Below are positions 15,801-20,033 of a stretch of 23,017 bases of DNA, in pieces. The stretch covers positions 1-23,017 of IMG/VR virus record IMGVR_UViG_3300037882_001335, one strand, 5' to 3'. Every line of letters starts with the position of its first letter. Positions within the stretch are counted from its first letter, which is position 1. Both the position numbers and the translations under genes were made by a program. This stretch comes from a virus. The notes under the pieces are model-generated. The model made no database searches. It was not told the DNA's origin and worked only from the letters and a program-made list of their open reading frames with translations.

Positions 15801-15923
15801 AACGCCGGTGGGGATGCGTTCAAGTTCTACTGTCGGACGAGGCTTTGTGTCCGGTGCAATCTCGTCAAAAATGTCACCACCGGAAACCTTGTCCGGCGCA
15901 ATCTCGTCGAAGATGTCTGGCAT
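3717..15923 (-). CDS. Giant polyvalent phage protein: HD and RelA/SpoT-like domains, DarB-like methyltransferase-helicase (4068 aa)
   Basis: This one frame takes over half the window. Visible in order: DIFDEIAP motifs (residues 3-11, 17-25); helical, glycine-rich segments (about 40-270); motif copies at 310 and 562; an HD hydrolase (about 600-720, His617, His638-Asp639, Asp694); an alarmone-synthetase-like domain (about 825-960); a disordered linker (about 985-1125); an N6-methyltransferase (about 1128-1400); a superfamily 2 helicase (about 1900-2560); coiled coils; and a long helical region to the end. The methyltransferase-helicase pair is typical of DarB-like antirestriction proteins, which can be carried in virions and protect incoming DNA. 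The start follows three ejection-type genes after a 3-base gap and has no Shine-Dalgarno, so translation is probably coupled. The domain calls are fairly strong; virion location and injection are inferred. Confidence 0.85.
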   Translation of the reverse strand: MPDIFDEIAPDKVSGGDIFDEIAPDTKPRPTVELERIPTGVRIASAAHSAIQKAAMLPRVINAGAVAGLDMVGLGDSELAQQNRAVLKGYSEREADISRRDAQTFGDDTTHQVSEALTRGVVELPTYMVPGMAAANPATALKVAAGIGGVVGGGTQLAQDYGEGKTTAEALPYAIMSGAITALVTRGFGNTGVESVFRNEGIRGVMNRVKKVLIESGMEGAEEYTDQTFQDLNERLARNPDKPFEQSLKESLMAGFVGAAIGGGVTTLSQVADGISNNRQQPTPNVEQDANAETMQGIEKSFNTRADKPDIFDEVADEISQSQAPRSPDVPNTTGLAEQKTPGTVQATSPAPGASKQSQVRAELEALPGAEQDLKPKLTPEQAAAPATKGDLANMVADLQKTLQASAIPSAQGVESKQGGKTVENAASPLKTLDENGNPNQPQAKAGAALRREFKANEKGSTLLLTRSSKPEHAGMVKVTEIAPDGTPGGDRIFKTEEDAVRSIQGERVPDGHKYPESWPVGGKAWKEVTKQSSPTQGTGTAAGQLKSPVVETASPSPVKRDIFDEIAPGGEMPSQRQGMAGATGAVKAGDIAAARTLMQSRLRGKLRHGVEPTTAHIERVAAKFPNDPHLQTISLLHDVVEDSDTPIQEITSQFGQSVGAAVDALTRRDTETYDQYIERLRKNPDAVKVKLADLDDNMQVSPEAARVPKMERLQERYKKAKATLTGQGVTPAADKSAAVASENGPAKSETSSTPRTQSLPDESQASVSSVRSESSTTRPKEPSGNLTGPVRTLATGSLEVDPLTRKKIYQKSNDANENQRISEELKPQYQAILQGFVDATPGVTLYGNGAVTKEAGSIAKKLTVIQPRNVSDYLRARMLVETPAEMTSLVNQIAEKFDVVAHDDMLRKPTSALYHGIHFQLRLADGFTAELQLQSHEQSKAQSKHHDSYSKWDKLKRPKTPLTEEQEAQYSQDYESMRSDYRDARNKFLAKDGGEAYGRKQDDASTTTRKAGDGRDGGQLPGASNSTGGEQSTGDSPSSEGAEVQTSIRSADGRKTKSRRSDGDGKPVADVNGTPDSEGTTVSDAGTESEGGTGIGSVRGTESVEQLPGGIQRSNLRLTENPAPTGAVSRIKANIAALTTLRAIEKESRTPKPEEVATMAQWSGWGSFKELFNSGKAERREWDQGWQKKYGKAYDQLRELMSESEFNAAAESSVNAHYTSKQVVDFAWKVAERLGYKGGKALEPGAGSGLFLGYAPDNLANATQWTTVELDTITGKLLSYLYPEADTRIQGFEETKLPNGYFDLAISNVPFHEVGPGKEYPDLNLHNYFLARMLDKVRPGGLVIAITTKNTMEARPRQRDLLASKGQLVAAIRLPNDAFKESAATEVVTDLLILRRPDGKPFEGQRWANQVNVAAEGDEPMLVNEYFAANPDMVLGKHAHEGSMYRKNEYTVVSTGNLQAKLDKALEAMPKDIMAQATEPEVTTTQRDDYSLYLNSTGQVVESRNFTEHLPTWDSTKPALVATAKSYIATRDLLKKQYRMERTEGTDAAEIEAGRKQLAKSYKAMVKQLGGTITDSTRKLKHLETDPDYYTVLGLEYTTVEKHPTDPTKTVDKVHEADVLSKRVGKPDSAPETAENAVAALAISQAYKGAMDLDFIKQLTGMDDGAIVKELVDQDLAYLDVDTGKLMTRNEYLSGDIRDKYAKAIFAAKEDSQYLRNVEALKKVIPPTNPFGGLKFGIEGRWIPATIHNQFAKDEMGLNGDEVRFVATTEEFAVAGTGRGGRYGLSERARVEYSTNERSAMELLDAALNMKRVRVMKTDSDGKSYEDTAASTNANQIVDKIKAEFDKWSHTTEHRVPYRSFDSERGEYREENLPVWDVLEREWNRKKNSFVSPDFDGSKLKLPGVTDWFWRKQHILDGVQRGIQQGSTVFAYGVGSGKTALITILGRELQRIGLAKKSVFVVKKPTVGQFRSTIEQLYPGSKVLIPSENDFKRENRKKLISRIASGKFDHIVITHEQMKAIRPSEAAIKAFFDEQIDSLRQVLVEMGAAQAEFDKSTRGMAREVANIVKKIKTLKRRLDANLSQIAKHHDKGLAWEDLGIDAILIDESHNFKNIPITTQLDNVKGVPSSFSQRAIDLMVKARNVQQRTNGRNVFFFTGTPVSNTLAELWGQIHVTNPKLLEDMGVKTFDSFATAFAEVTSNFEFGWDNKFKEVTRMAKFKNGAALTTLTRMGMSVKIGNEELGLDVPKIKGGSPQLKVTPVNPEFQRWLDLVGDISSKWDGLDKKGRFESSWVPIATMRAGAAAALDPRCIFPDAADHPDSKVNTAVRDIFAEWQAGKSKRTTMMVFADMYRTLNTDKLMGFVGGSTKATKDNAVVVDLEAEPTEADEESTDTGAKDEAAMESNAVGEFNIYNDIRAKLIKMGVPEHEIGVITEHNSDTKRDALFDKVRAGAVRILIGSTEKIGEGVDVPQLMSAEFHLDPPMQMTAAKMDQRIGRIIRQGNRHSPKHWNTEVNITLYGQERSMDAPIYNMLATKGKMTLQALKGQFLGDEFEDPASELTIAMASMVAQATGDTRALDVAKLTEDVRKLTMEENAFYRQVSDVKRERDTAESAKASAETLATDMEELSKSAAEATKDKDNLVMTGAKKSYTGDDIQATLDKIATNMEASLSKKDDRINLVLRFGDNLYAGIQGRATDEWYSDGDGKRGVRLGRSYSVEFTVADKPPSMGNFGIETKKRILSSELSSPKNLLRAVNAVAGRAETRAKEAQATAAKATKDQTAWQKKLDATTFGKAELLKSKRAELQDLQQDLMGNKKPVPELDYGTGGEMPRESSFMDWLDQMIARTDFDQTKTLEGVLGAPVWMTRGALNAALRAVRAAIKAGKSITEAIRAGVAAIKAKNLKGFDEAEAEKFLETEARKTSSEESGGSWSDVQQRIADAQTELMAAIKQHMTPPKGMTKAAALKAKNAAHRKLLAAIGEQLKQMTNLSNVETRSPAETSDMIGQTVDLLNSIQDEITERKSQGKDIGNDLSKLRVDLQARLMMLKGWADDQTDEAAQNVKPQRTPQETPETRARFMELESATDLTRSTAGEFWQKIKLGLRYLTSPIPELPLTGERAEKSALFRRGYRLFAVENNAVRLEAAKRIEAVVEPLTKLGRKPADNAVLKRYYALGEAIQRAKMDEGKKKRLQEMQFNLEKQLNKDPFNLFRRLVLYRDLWWRGTFLKNEQGEPITLPMGLTVDDVAGELRKLTGAITEHPDGLAITEALRRHYALTEELQKSILAHGEIIPESLRNPLYFPHHIVDSWTGRVDRVRPTTEEDFRRYLIAPLGSGKLIQTDYMKAMYLHTADVLAHNGRVDLVDKYWKPYNISEQLRKQHGKDWNKPWNVPPGYKLFTPFKKLPLRMDYILSREVLAEKLGVLFNDGDLRTQMAGKVLNVKPEDLHAAMVAGEKIQWALPEEIADALNGIARRESAATNPGLGHAMGLPFRMANNFWKKTKLFAPWNWIRYEYGNLSTDAVDKVLAADPVTAKYLSRAARELWNADTGEQSPEFKAAQREGVFDTITAGEAGELTKLPQFKAFLTPGELKMENIRHALSAPMRGSKFREGTFRYAKFLADVERLRGGKEAVFAGAFHGDIQALGEDVDGLRPILEGDELIYAKAAEISLKTYGDYNSLGVVGQWLRAYAVPFWSWQDVNFRYHANQLRNIADGIRGVKGATSRQAALRYAGVRVVTTLIAVGIAKELWNQFGGVALGLWDDDDDLEASLSEADRRRGHILVGKDAKGQAMVVYTPSALSDVAEWTGGVNMKRLFMEYVRGQITMEQFISDYAKQLPTDFGNKMAQSAGPLIKAPYELASGKATFPDVFDQRTIPDSDKGWRLVGTLTDDRAVNVLRSAFDGDYMSQPAAEQLQQIILQVRRRDPEQWAYFEAREDASDWKEAKTGKRFEFGSYNAPEAQALRNFRKSIYRGDVANAERFYKSLLDYGYTADRLDASIRNQHPLADLNVAERADYARALNDRQKRELELATKYYSRIKAMDGREKQLFPKKGQQPRPNPELLKQIVQEQAR
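4524..6926 (-). other. C-terminal helical region of the large-polyvalent-protein type
   Basis: Residues about 3000-3800 are long helical segments with many Trp and Tyr. Near 3700-3750 there is VPFWSWQDVNF, then a hydrophobic helix (VVTTLIAVGIAKELW), then an acidic DDDDD stretch. From memory this resembles the C-terminal domain called LPD38 in giant phage polyvalent proteins. The hydrophobic helix might touch a membrane. No enzymatic motif is seen here. Confidence 0.5.
8244..10226 (-). other. Superfamily 2 (SNF2-like) helicase domain within the giant protein
   Basis: Walker A is GVGSGKT (Lys1939), motif II is DESH (2107-2110), motif III is TGTPVSNT (from 2158) and motif VI is QRIGRIIRQGN (2493-2503). 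All key residues are present, so the ATPase is likely active. A long helical insertion lies between motifs Ia and II. Coiled-coil segments follow. Confidence 0.85.
11724..12542 (-). other. DarB-type N6-adenine methyltransferase domain within the giant protein
   Basis: The region opens with RIKANIAALTTLRAIE and QWSGWGSFKELF, the lead-in typical of DarB-like and SNF2-linked phage methylases. It then has HYTSKQVV, motif I LEPGAGSG (Glu1244) and motif IV NVPF (1309-1312), in place of the usual NPPY/NPPF. NVPF is common in this subfamily. It lies about 500 residues before the helicase, the order found in P1 DarB-like proteins. Confidence 0.75.
13044..14126 (-). other. RelA/SpoT-like HD hydrolase plus synthetase-like domains within the giant protein
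   Basis: The HD part has His617, His638-Asp639 in LLHDVVED and Asp694 in KLADLDDN, the set seen in RelA/SpoT hydrolases, including the ED pair (Glu642, Asp643) typical of active ones. The second part (about 825-960) resembles the alarmone synthetase fold: KEAGSIAKK (Lys854, Ser858, Lys861-862), VSDYLRARMLV (Asp873, Arg878), a YHGIH loop (Tyr915, His919), AELQLQS (Glu931) and a trailing HHDSY. The order matches that of long RelA/SpoT proteins. The HD call is firm; the synthetase call is good but from memory of the motifs. Activity could be ppGpp metabolism or a toxin-antitoxin-like pair. Confidence 0.7.
14214..14240 (-). repeat. Fourth DIFDEIAP motif copy (residues 562-570)
   Basis: The sequence reads DIFDEIAPG and lies in a linker just before the HD domain, so the copies occur between folded segments. 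Confidence 0.8.
14970..14996 (-). repeat. Third, diverged DIFDE motif copy (residues 310-318)
   Basis: The sequence reads DIFDEVADE, preceded by KP as the first copy is preceded by MP. It lies in a low-complexity linker after the glycine-rich segments. Confidence 0.7.
15849..15917 (-). repeat. Two N-terminal DIFDEIAPD motif copies in the giant protein
   Basis: Residues 3-11 and 17-25 both read DIFDEIAPD, and the DNA is also nearly repeated. With copies at residues 310 and 562 this is a four-times repeated short linear motif. Its place at the extreme N-terminus suggests a docking or packaging tag. Confidence 0.85.
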
Positions 15924-15926
15924 GAT

Positions 15927-16838
15927 TCAGAATGAGTAACCACGTTCAGCCGCCAATTTACGCGCTTCTTTCTTGTTCCCGCCTGCTTCCTTCAACAACT
16001 CCGCCGCCGTCTCCGCGTCCAACGGCTTGCCAGATTCACGCATCGGACGCGCGGGTATCTCGGTTTGCTTCGGCTCGGTGATCTGGTTGAAATCTCCAAT
16101 CTTCCGCTTTGTCGTCACCTTGCGCGCGGGTTGACCGGGCACGGCTGGCTTGCCGGGCACGGCTGGCGTGTCCTTGCCAAACCACCGGGATTTCGCGGGC
16201 TGCGCGGGCACTTCGTCTTGTGCTGGAATTTCCGGGTAATCCGTCGTTGTCGTCTCGTAAGAGTCGTTCGCCTGTGCCGCTGCCGATGGATTCTGCTTCC
16301 ACTCGCCATTTATACGATACATCGCGCCGGGTGCGACGGTCGGCACTTTAGCTGCATTGTCCGCCTCATTGTTGGCGAACTGCGTAATGTTGCCAGTAGT
16401 CCGCGCAATCTGATCTGTCGGCGCGCCATTTCGCGCCATCGTGGATTGGCCCGCCGCTTGGAATACTTTTACCACATCTGCCCCGGAAATACCCCAAGCC
16501 ATTGCTGCATCGGCAATATCCTGGCTTAACACCGCGTCATCTTGCGGAGCTTTCCCGCTCATCATGGCGTGAATCCGCGCGCCGCCACCGTCTCGGATCC
16601 GAGCGAAAGCTTCATTCCGCTGCTGTTGCGCTTGTGCGTCTGCGCCGTGCTTCGCCGTCTGCGCGTCGTAATTGCCAGCCTGCGCGCGACTCACCATCGT
16701 ATCGTTATCAATCTTCCGGCGTTCCTGATCCAGCCGGTAACGCAACTGCGGAGCGCGTAGCATGTGTTGAGCAACCATGTCCATGCTTTGCTCAATCGGA
16801 CTGGTGATGCTGTTGTAGTCGGTAGGTCGGCTTGGCAT
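15927..16838 (-). CDS. Ejection-type internal virion protein (303 aa)
   Basis: The protein is helical and rich in Ala, Gln and Asp in its first two thirds, with an N-terminal region of many Gln and Arg residues, then a Pro-rich linker with a tandem PAVPG repeat, and a Lys- and Glu-rich C-terminus. There are no catalytic motifs. Placement between another ejection-like gene and the giant gene, with 3-base gaps on both sides, and its composition suggest an internal virion or DNA-ejection protein. No Shine-Dalgarno precedes the ATG at 16836-16838, so it is probably translated by coupling. The identity is inferred from context, not from a recognised domain. Confidence 0.6.
   Translation of the reverse strand: MPSRPTDYNSITSPIEQSMDMVAQHMLRAPQLRYRLDQERRKIDNDTMVSRAQAGNYDAQTAKHGADAQAQQQRNEAFARIRDGGGARIHAMMSGKAPQDDAVLSQDIADAAMAWGISGADVVKVFQAAGQSTMARNGAPTDQIARTTGNITQFANNEADNAAKVPTVAPGAMYRINGEWKQNPSAAAQANDSYETTTTDYPEIPAQDEVPAQPAKSRWFGKDTPAVPGKPAVPGQPARKVTTKRKIGDFNQITEPKQTEIPARPMRESGKPLDAETAAELLKEAGGNKKEARKLAAERGYSF
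16135..16170 (-). repeat. Tandem 18-base repeat encoding PAVPG units
   Basis: Two 18-base copies, 16135-16152 and 16153-16170, differ at a single base. They encode a Pro-rich linker (TPAVPGKPAVPGQPA) in the ejection-type protein. Confidence 0.85.
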
Positions 16839-16841
16839 AAT

Positions 16842-17579
16842 TCACGAAAGGTTGGAATTTACGTAGGTGATGTTTGGGTCGTAGTCGTAGCTATCAACCT
16901 TTGGATTATAGCCACCACCACCACCGCCGCCGCCACTGCTCGATGCTGTGGAGGCATACGCACCCAAGCCGCGCCCAGCCGCGCCTAGCAGACTGCCAGC
17001 CGCGCTCCATCCGTCGCCTGCGCGCAAGGCGTCCCGTTGAGCCGCTTCGCCGATCTGCGCCTCGCGTTGAGATTCAAACCCGATGTCTCCAATCTCTTGA
17101 CTTGCCCGACGTTGCGCGATGTTCCGCGCCAAGCCCCAATCTTGGAACGCCCCAGCCTTGGCTTGTGCCGCGCCAATGATGCGATTCCATGCGTTTGAGA
17201 TTGCCGATTGATTTGCCGTTGCCGCCGCAAACGGTGTTGAAACTGTTCGGGAGACGGTCTTTTGCTGTGTCGGTTGGGCTGCCGGTGCTGTAATGCGGTT
17301 GTATTCCGCCGCTCGCGCCGCTGCCGCTTGGTCTATCGCTGGCTTGGCCTTGTCTGCGCCGGCATCCGCCGTCTCGCGCGCAACAATCGCACGCGCCTTT
17401 TGCTCCTTTAGGCCGAGGTTGTAAAGCGTGTTGGCGCGTTCTCGATCCTGCTGCTTTTGAACCTCGTCCTGCGCCTTCATTGACGCCGCAGTGCCGGCGA
17501 GTGCCGCCGCCAAAGCCACCCACTCTACCCATCCGTCTTGGGATCGCTTCTTCCGGTATGCCTTGATGTCTATTTTCAT
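16842..17579 (-). CDS. Ejection-type protein with N-terminal hydrophobic helix and polyglycine linker (245 aa)
   Basis: A basic N-terminus (IKAYRKKRSQD) is followed by a possible membrane helix (WVEWVALAAALAGTAASM, about residues 18-35) and a long Ala/Gln-rich helical region. Near the C-terminus there is a Ser-Gly tract with eight glycines. This layout resembles small podovirus internal proteins such as T7 gp14, which contribute to the channel for DNA entry. The start overlaps the stop of the upstream gene (17576-17579). The similarity is one of architecture only, and I see no residue motif that would prove it. Confidence 0.6.
   Translation of the reverse strand: MKIDIKAYRKKRSQDGWVEWVALAAALAGTAASMKAQDEVQKQQDRERANTLYNLGLKEQKARAIVARETADAGADKAKPAIDQAAAARAAEYNRITAPAAQPTQQKTVSRTVSTPFAAATANQSAISNAWNRIIGAAQAKAGAFQDWGLARNIAQRRASQEIGDIGFESQREAQIGEAAQRDALRAGDGWSAAGSLLGAAGRGLGAYASTASSSGGGGGGGGYNPKVDSYDYDPNITYVNSNLS
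16912..16935 (-). repeat. Glycine-codon microsatellite
   Basis: Eight consecutive glycine codons (CCA/CCG on the plus strand) form a short trinucleotide repeat in the linker near the end of the ejection-type gene. Such tracts can change length by slippage. Confidence 0.8.
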
Positions 17580-18172
17580 CGGTTCACCATCCTTTGAGTT
17601 TCACCGCCCCAACCAAACAGCGGCGCGACATTCGGATCGTATTGCCGCGCCTCGTTGTTGGCAATGAAGTTGCCCGTCCACTCTTTGAAGAAATTCCCGA
17701 TCGGAGCGTAACTGGTCGGCTTTTGGTACGCCTGAGCCGTGCGAAGCGCAAGGTTTGCCGCCGCGCCGGGGTCTGCGCTGGCTTGTAGCTGCGCCGTGAG
17801 GTTGCTCCGCTGTCCTTCCACGGTTTGCCGCAATTCGTTCGCCTGAGCCTGTCCAGCATCGGACACGTTGCGTAGCTGCTGCCGGCGTTCATCTTCGAGG
17901 TTGGCGTTTTTCTCCGCGTCAACGCTCCCACCCATCAAACCGGATCGCGCCAGCGAATACACAAGGTTGCGCTTGGTGTTGCCAAACTCCTTTTCCAGCT
18001 TCGGCTTTGCGTACGCCTCGTAGTCCTTGGCGCGCGAGTCGTAAAAGTTGTCGTCGAATCCAGCAAACTCCTTATCAATCGCCTCGTTGCCGATGGCGAT
18101 GTTTTTAAGGCGCGTTTCCTCAAGCGCGCGTTGCTGTTCGGCTGCTTTATTGTTGTTCCCGCACATTCCCAT
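17576..18172 (-). CDS. Ejection-type internal virion protein, small (198 aa)
   Basis: The protein begins MGMCGNNNKAAEQQ and is mainly helical, with acidic and amphipathic stretches (KDYEAYAKPKLEKEF, RRQQLRNVSDAGQ). It ends in a Trp-rich part (EWTGNFIANN, FGWGGE). A short Met-Cys start before a helical body is also seen in T7 gp14. The ATG is preceded by a strong AAGGAGGG inside the end of the upstream gene. It overlaps the next gene by ATGA. The role is inferred from position and composition; it is the first of three probable ejection proteins. Confidence 0.6.
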   Translation of the reverse strand: MGMCGNNNKAAEQQRALEETRLKNIAIGNEAIDKEFAGFDDNFYDSRAKDYEAYAKPKLEKEFGNTKRNLVYSLARSGLMGGSVDAEKNANLEDERRQQLRNVSDAGQAQANELRQTVEGQRSNLTAQLQASADPGAAANLALRTAQAYQKPTSYAPIGNFFKEWTGNFIANNEARQYDPNVAPLFGWGGETQRMVNR

Positions 18173-18173
18173 A

Positions 18174-18599
18174 TTATTCGCCCTCCTTCAAAGGTATGTC
18201 GTAATCGAACGTCCGCGCCGCGCTCATCGCCCGCATGTGATCGAAGCCACCGCACAGAAACGCTACCGCGTTCTCCATCTCGGCGTACTGGCTTTTCAAC
18301 ACATCACTCGAAAGGCGCGTCCGGTAATCATCTGATTTCGCCATTGCGTTCGCGTCCAACCATGCGTTTGCCCCGGTAACAATCATCGGGTAAAGCCTGG
18401 GCGCGTTATCCCGCACCCATCCGGGCACTGCGAAGTTGCCGATGATGTTCAACATGCCGGAAGCCAGCACCACATCCTTGATGCTGCCCGGTTCGTCTAT
18501 GATGTCGTCCATCAGCGAGCAAAAGGAGTCGTAATCACAAAGCCACACCGCCGCCTCGCGGTTGCCTTTGGTTATCGTTAATGCTCGTTCAAATGTCAT
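18174..18599 (-). CDS. Hypothetical late protein (141 aa)
   Basis: The ATG at 18597-18599 overlaps the stop of the nozzle-like gene (ATGA), and its stop lies one base before the next ATG. The product starts MTFERALTITKGNREA and is mostly helical, with a conserved-looking middle (VPGWVRDNAPRLYPM). It contains the acidic stretch CSLMDDIIDEPGS and several Trp and Cys. It has no signal peptide. No family is recognised. Its place between a nozzle-like gene and the ejection-type genes suggests a virion-assembly or minor tail role, but this is only context. Confidence 0.6.
   Translation of the reverse strand: MTFERALTITKGNREAAVWLCDYDSFCSLMDDIIDEPGSIKDVVLASGMLNIIGNFAVPGWVRDNAPRLYPMIVTGANAWLDANAMAKSDDYRTRLSSDVLKSQYAEMENAVAFLCGGFDHMRAMSAARTFDYDIPLKEGE
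18181..18188 (-). promoter_or_regulatory. Strong ribosome binding site for the first ejection-type gene
   Basis: AAGGAGGG on the minus strand lies 8 bases before the ATG at 18172. It is the strongest Shine-Dalgarno in the late operon, where several other starts have none, so ejection proteins may be made at a higher rate. Confidence 0.7.
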
Positions 18600-20032
18600 C
18601 TTGCGTCCCCACCGTTAAAGTGAAAGGCGAACGTGCTGAATCTCGCGTATTCCGCACCCGTTGTCACGCCCCGAACCTTGAAGAAGGCACCTGACATTGT
18701 GGACGGAATAACGCCCTTGCCAAAGCTGCTATCTGAACTCCGATAAATCTCTTTCAACACGCCGGATGTTGCATCCATGCCGAACGACAACGCCCAACCG
18801 CCTTCAAGCCCGACATCCATTCCAGAGCCAAGCTTCTTGGTCGCTGCGCTGCGCGCATCCAGCCAAGGCGTTTCCCATGAGCAGACGCTCGTGTCGTATG
18901 TCGCGTTGCTGGTTCCGCCATACAGGTAGATTTTACCGTCTGTGCTGCGGACATAGACTTGCCCTGCTCTCTCTACAAATTTTTCAGGGGTAAAGAACTC
19001 GGCAAAGATAAATGTTGTCGCGCCGGGATTTGTGTCTTGAACAATATCAACCGTGGCGGTTGTTGCGTCTGCAATGAAAGACCCATCTTCTCCTGTTATG
19101 TTCGTTGAACCGCTAACGAAAGTGAATGTTGCGCCAGCCGCGATTTCTTTCGCGCCGCGAGTGATCGAATACCGCCTGCCGACGGTTAATCCGGTAAAAA
19201 ATGCCTGCCACTGTGTTGCAAACCCGGCGGAATAATTGGCGGATGTCGCGGCAAAAGGGATGGTCGGGTCATACGTTGACCATGCTGTAATGCCGCTGCT
19301 CGGGAAGTAGCTGAACACGTAAATCAAATCCCCGACCGCCAGCCAATAACGGTTGCTGATAGGCTCGACGATGCTTGCCATCTGACTTACGCCTTCGCTT
19401 AACAGCCGCGCCTGAATCAGCGAATCAATCGGCGTGCCCAAATCCGCCGGGGTAAGATTGCCGCTGCTGTCCCGCACGCGCAAACTACGGACACCGCTGT
19501 CCGAACAAAACAAGACATCCGTATCGCCTATGCTGCGAACACTGTCACCGTTCACAGTGCCGATGTTCTCCAACGTCTGAGGCACGGAGTAGTTGGCTGG
19601 GGCAGGATCGACCGCAACGACCTGAATCGACCGCCGCGCCAACACCGCAAGTTTGCCCTGATAGATTGCCGCCGCAAGAATGTCGTCGGAGAATCCATAT
19701 TCCGATGATAAATCCATGAAGCCGTTACCCGCCGCTTTTAGTTCGTTGAATACGGTTGGGCGATTGATCGCGCTAAAGTAAAAAAACGCGCTATCGCCAG
19801 TCAGATAGTTCTTTTTCTTGTAAGTCAGTCCGACGGTCGGGAATTGCCCCGTCAAATACCCAGCACCAAGGGTTTCGAATTGGCCGTTCTCATTGAACAC
19901 GAGTCCGACGGTGTATTTATCGTCGGCAATCCATGATCCGCCGAATGTAAAGCGCGTTACCTGGGCCACTGACGCCACCGCAGCAACGCCGCCGCCAAAC
20001 TGCGATGCTGTTGTTATGAGTTGCGTGGCCAT
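18596..20032 (-). CDS. Tail nozzle-like protein, C-terminal half (478 aa)
   Basis: The middle of the protein resembles the beta-propeller part of phage tail nozzle and DNA-stabilisation proteins (P22 gp10 / T7 gp12 type): YQGKLAVLARRSIQVVAV near residues 124-141, a DVLFCSDSGVRSLRVRD block, then DLGTPIDSLIQ. There is a beta-rich insertion (about 285-345) with many Thr and Ala residues. The start lies one base after the end of the preceding gene and has no Shine-Dalgarno (TGATATG), so it depends on re-initiation. Together the two genes look like one nozzle protein cut in two. The family match is by remembered patterns; the position in the tail is inferred. Confidence 0.65.
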   Translation of the reverse strand: MATQLITTASQFGGGVAAVASVAQVTRFTFGGSWIADDKYTVGLVFNENGQFETLGAGYLTGQFPTVGLTYKKKNYLTGDSAFFYFSAINRPTVFNELKAAGNGFMDLSSEYGFSDDILAAAIYQGKLAVLARRSIQVVAVDPAPANYSVPQTLENIGTVNGDSVRSIGDTDVLFCSDSGVRSLRVRDSSGNLTPADLGTPIDSLIQARLLSEGVSQMASIVEPISNRYWLAVGDLIYVFSYFPSSGITAWSTYDPTIPFAATSANYSAGFATQWQAFFTGLTVGRRYSITRGAKEIAAGATFTFVSGSTNITGEDGSFIADATTATVDIVQDTNPGATTFIFAEFFTPEKFVERAGQVYVRSTDGKIYLYGGTSNATYDTSVCSWETPWLDARSAATKKLGSGMDVGLEGGWALSFGMDATSGVLKEIYRSSDSSFGKGVIPSTMSGAFFKVRGVTTGAEYARFSTFAFHFNGGDAR

Positions 20033-20033
20033 A

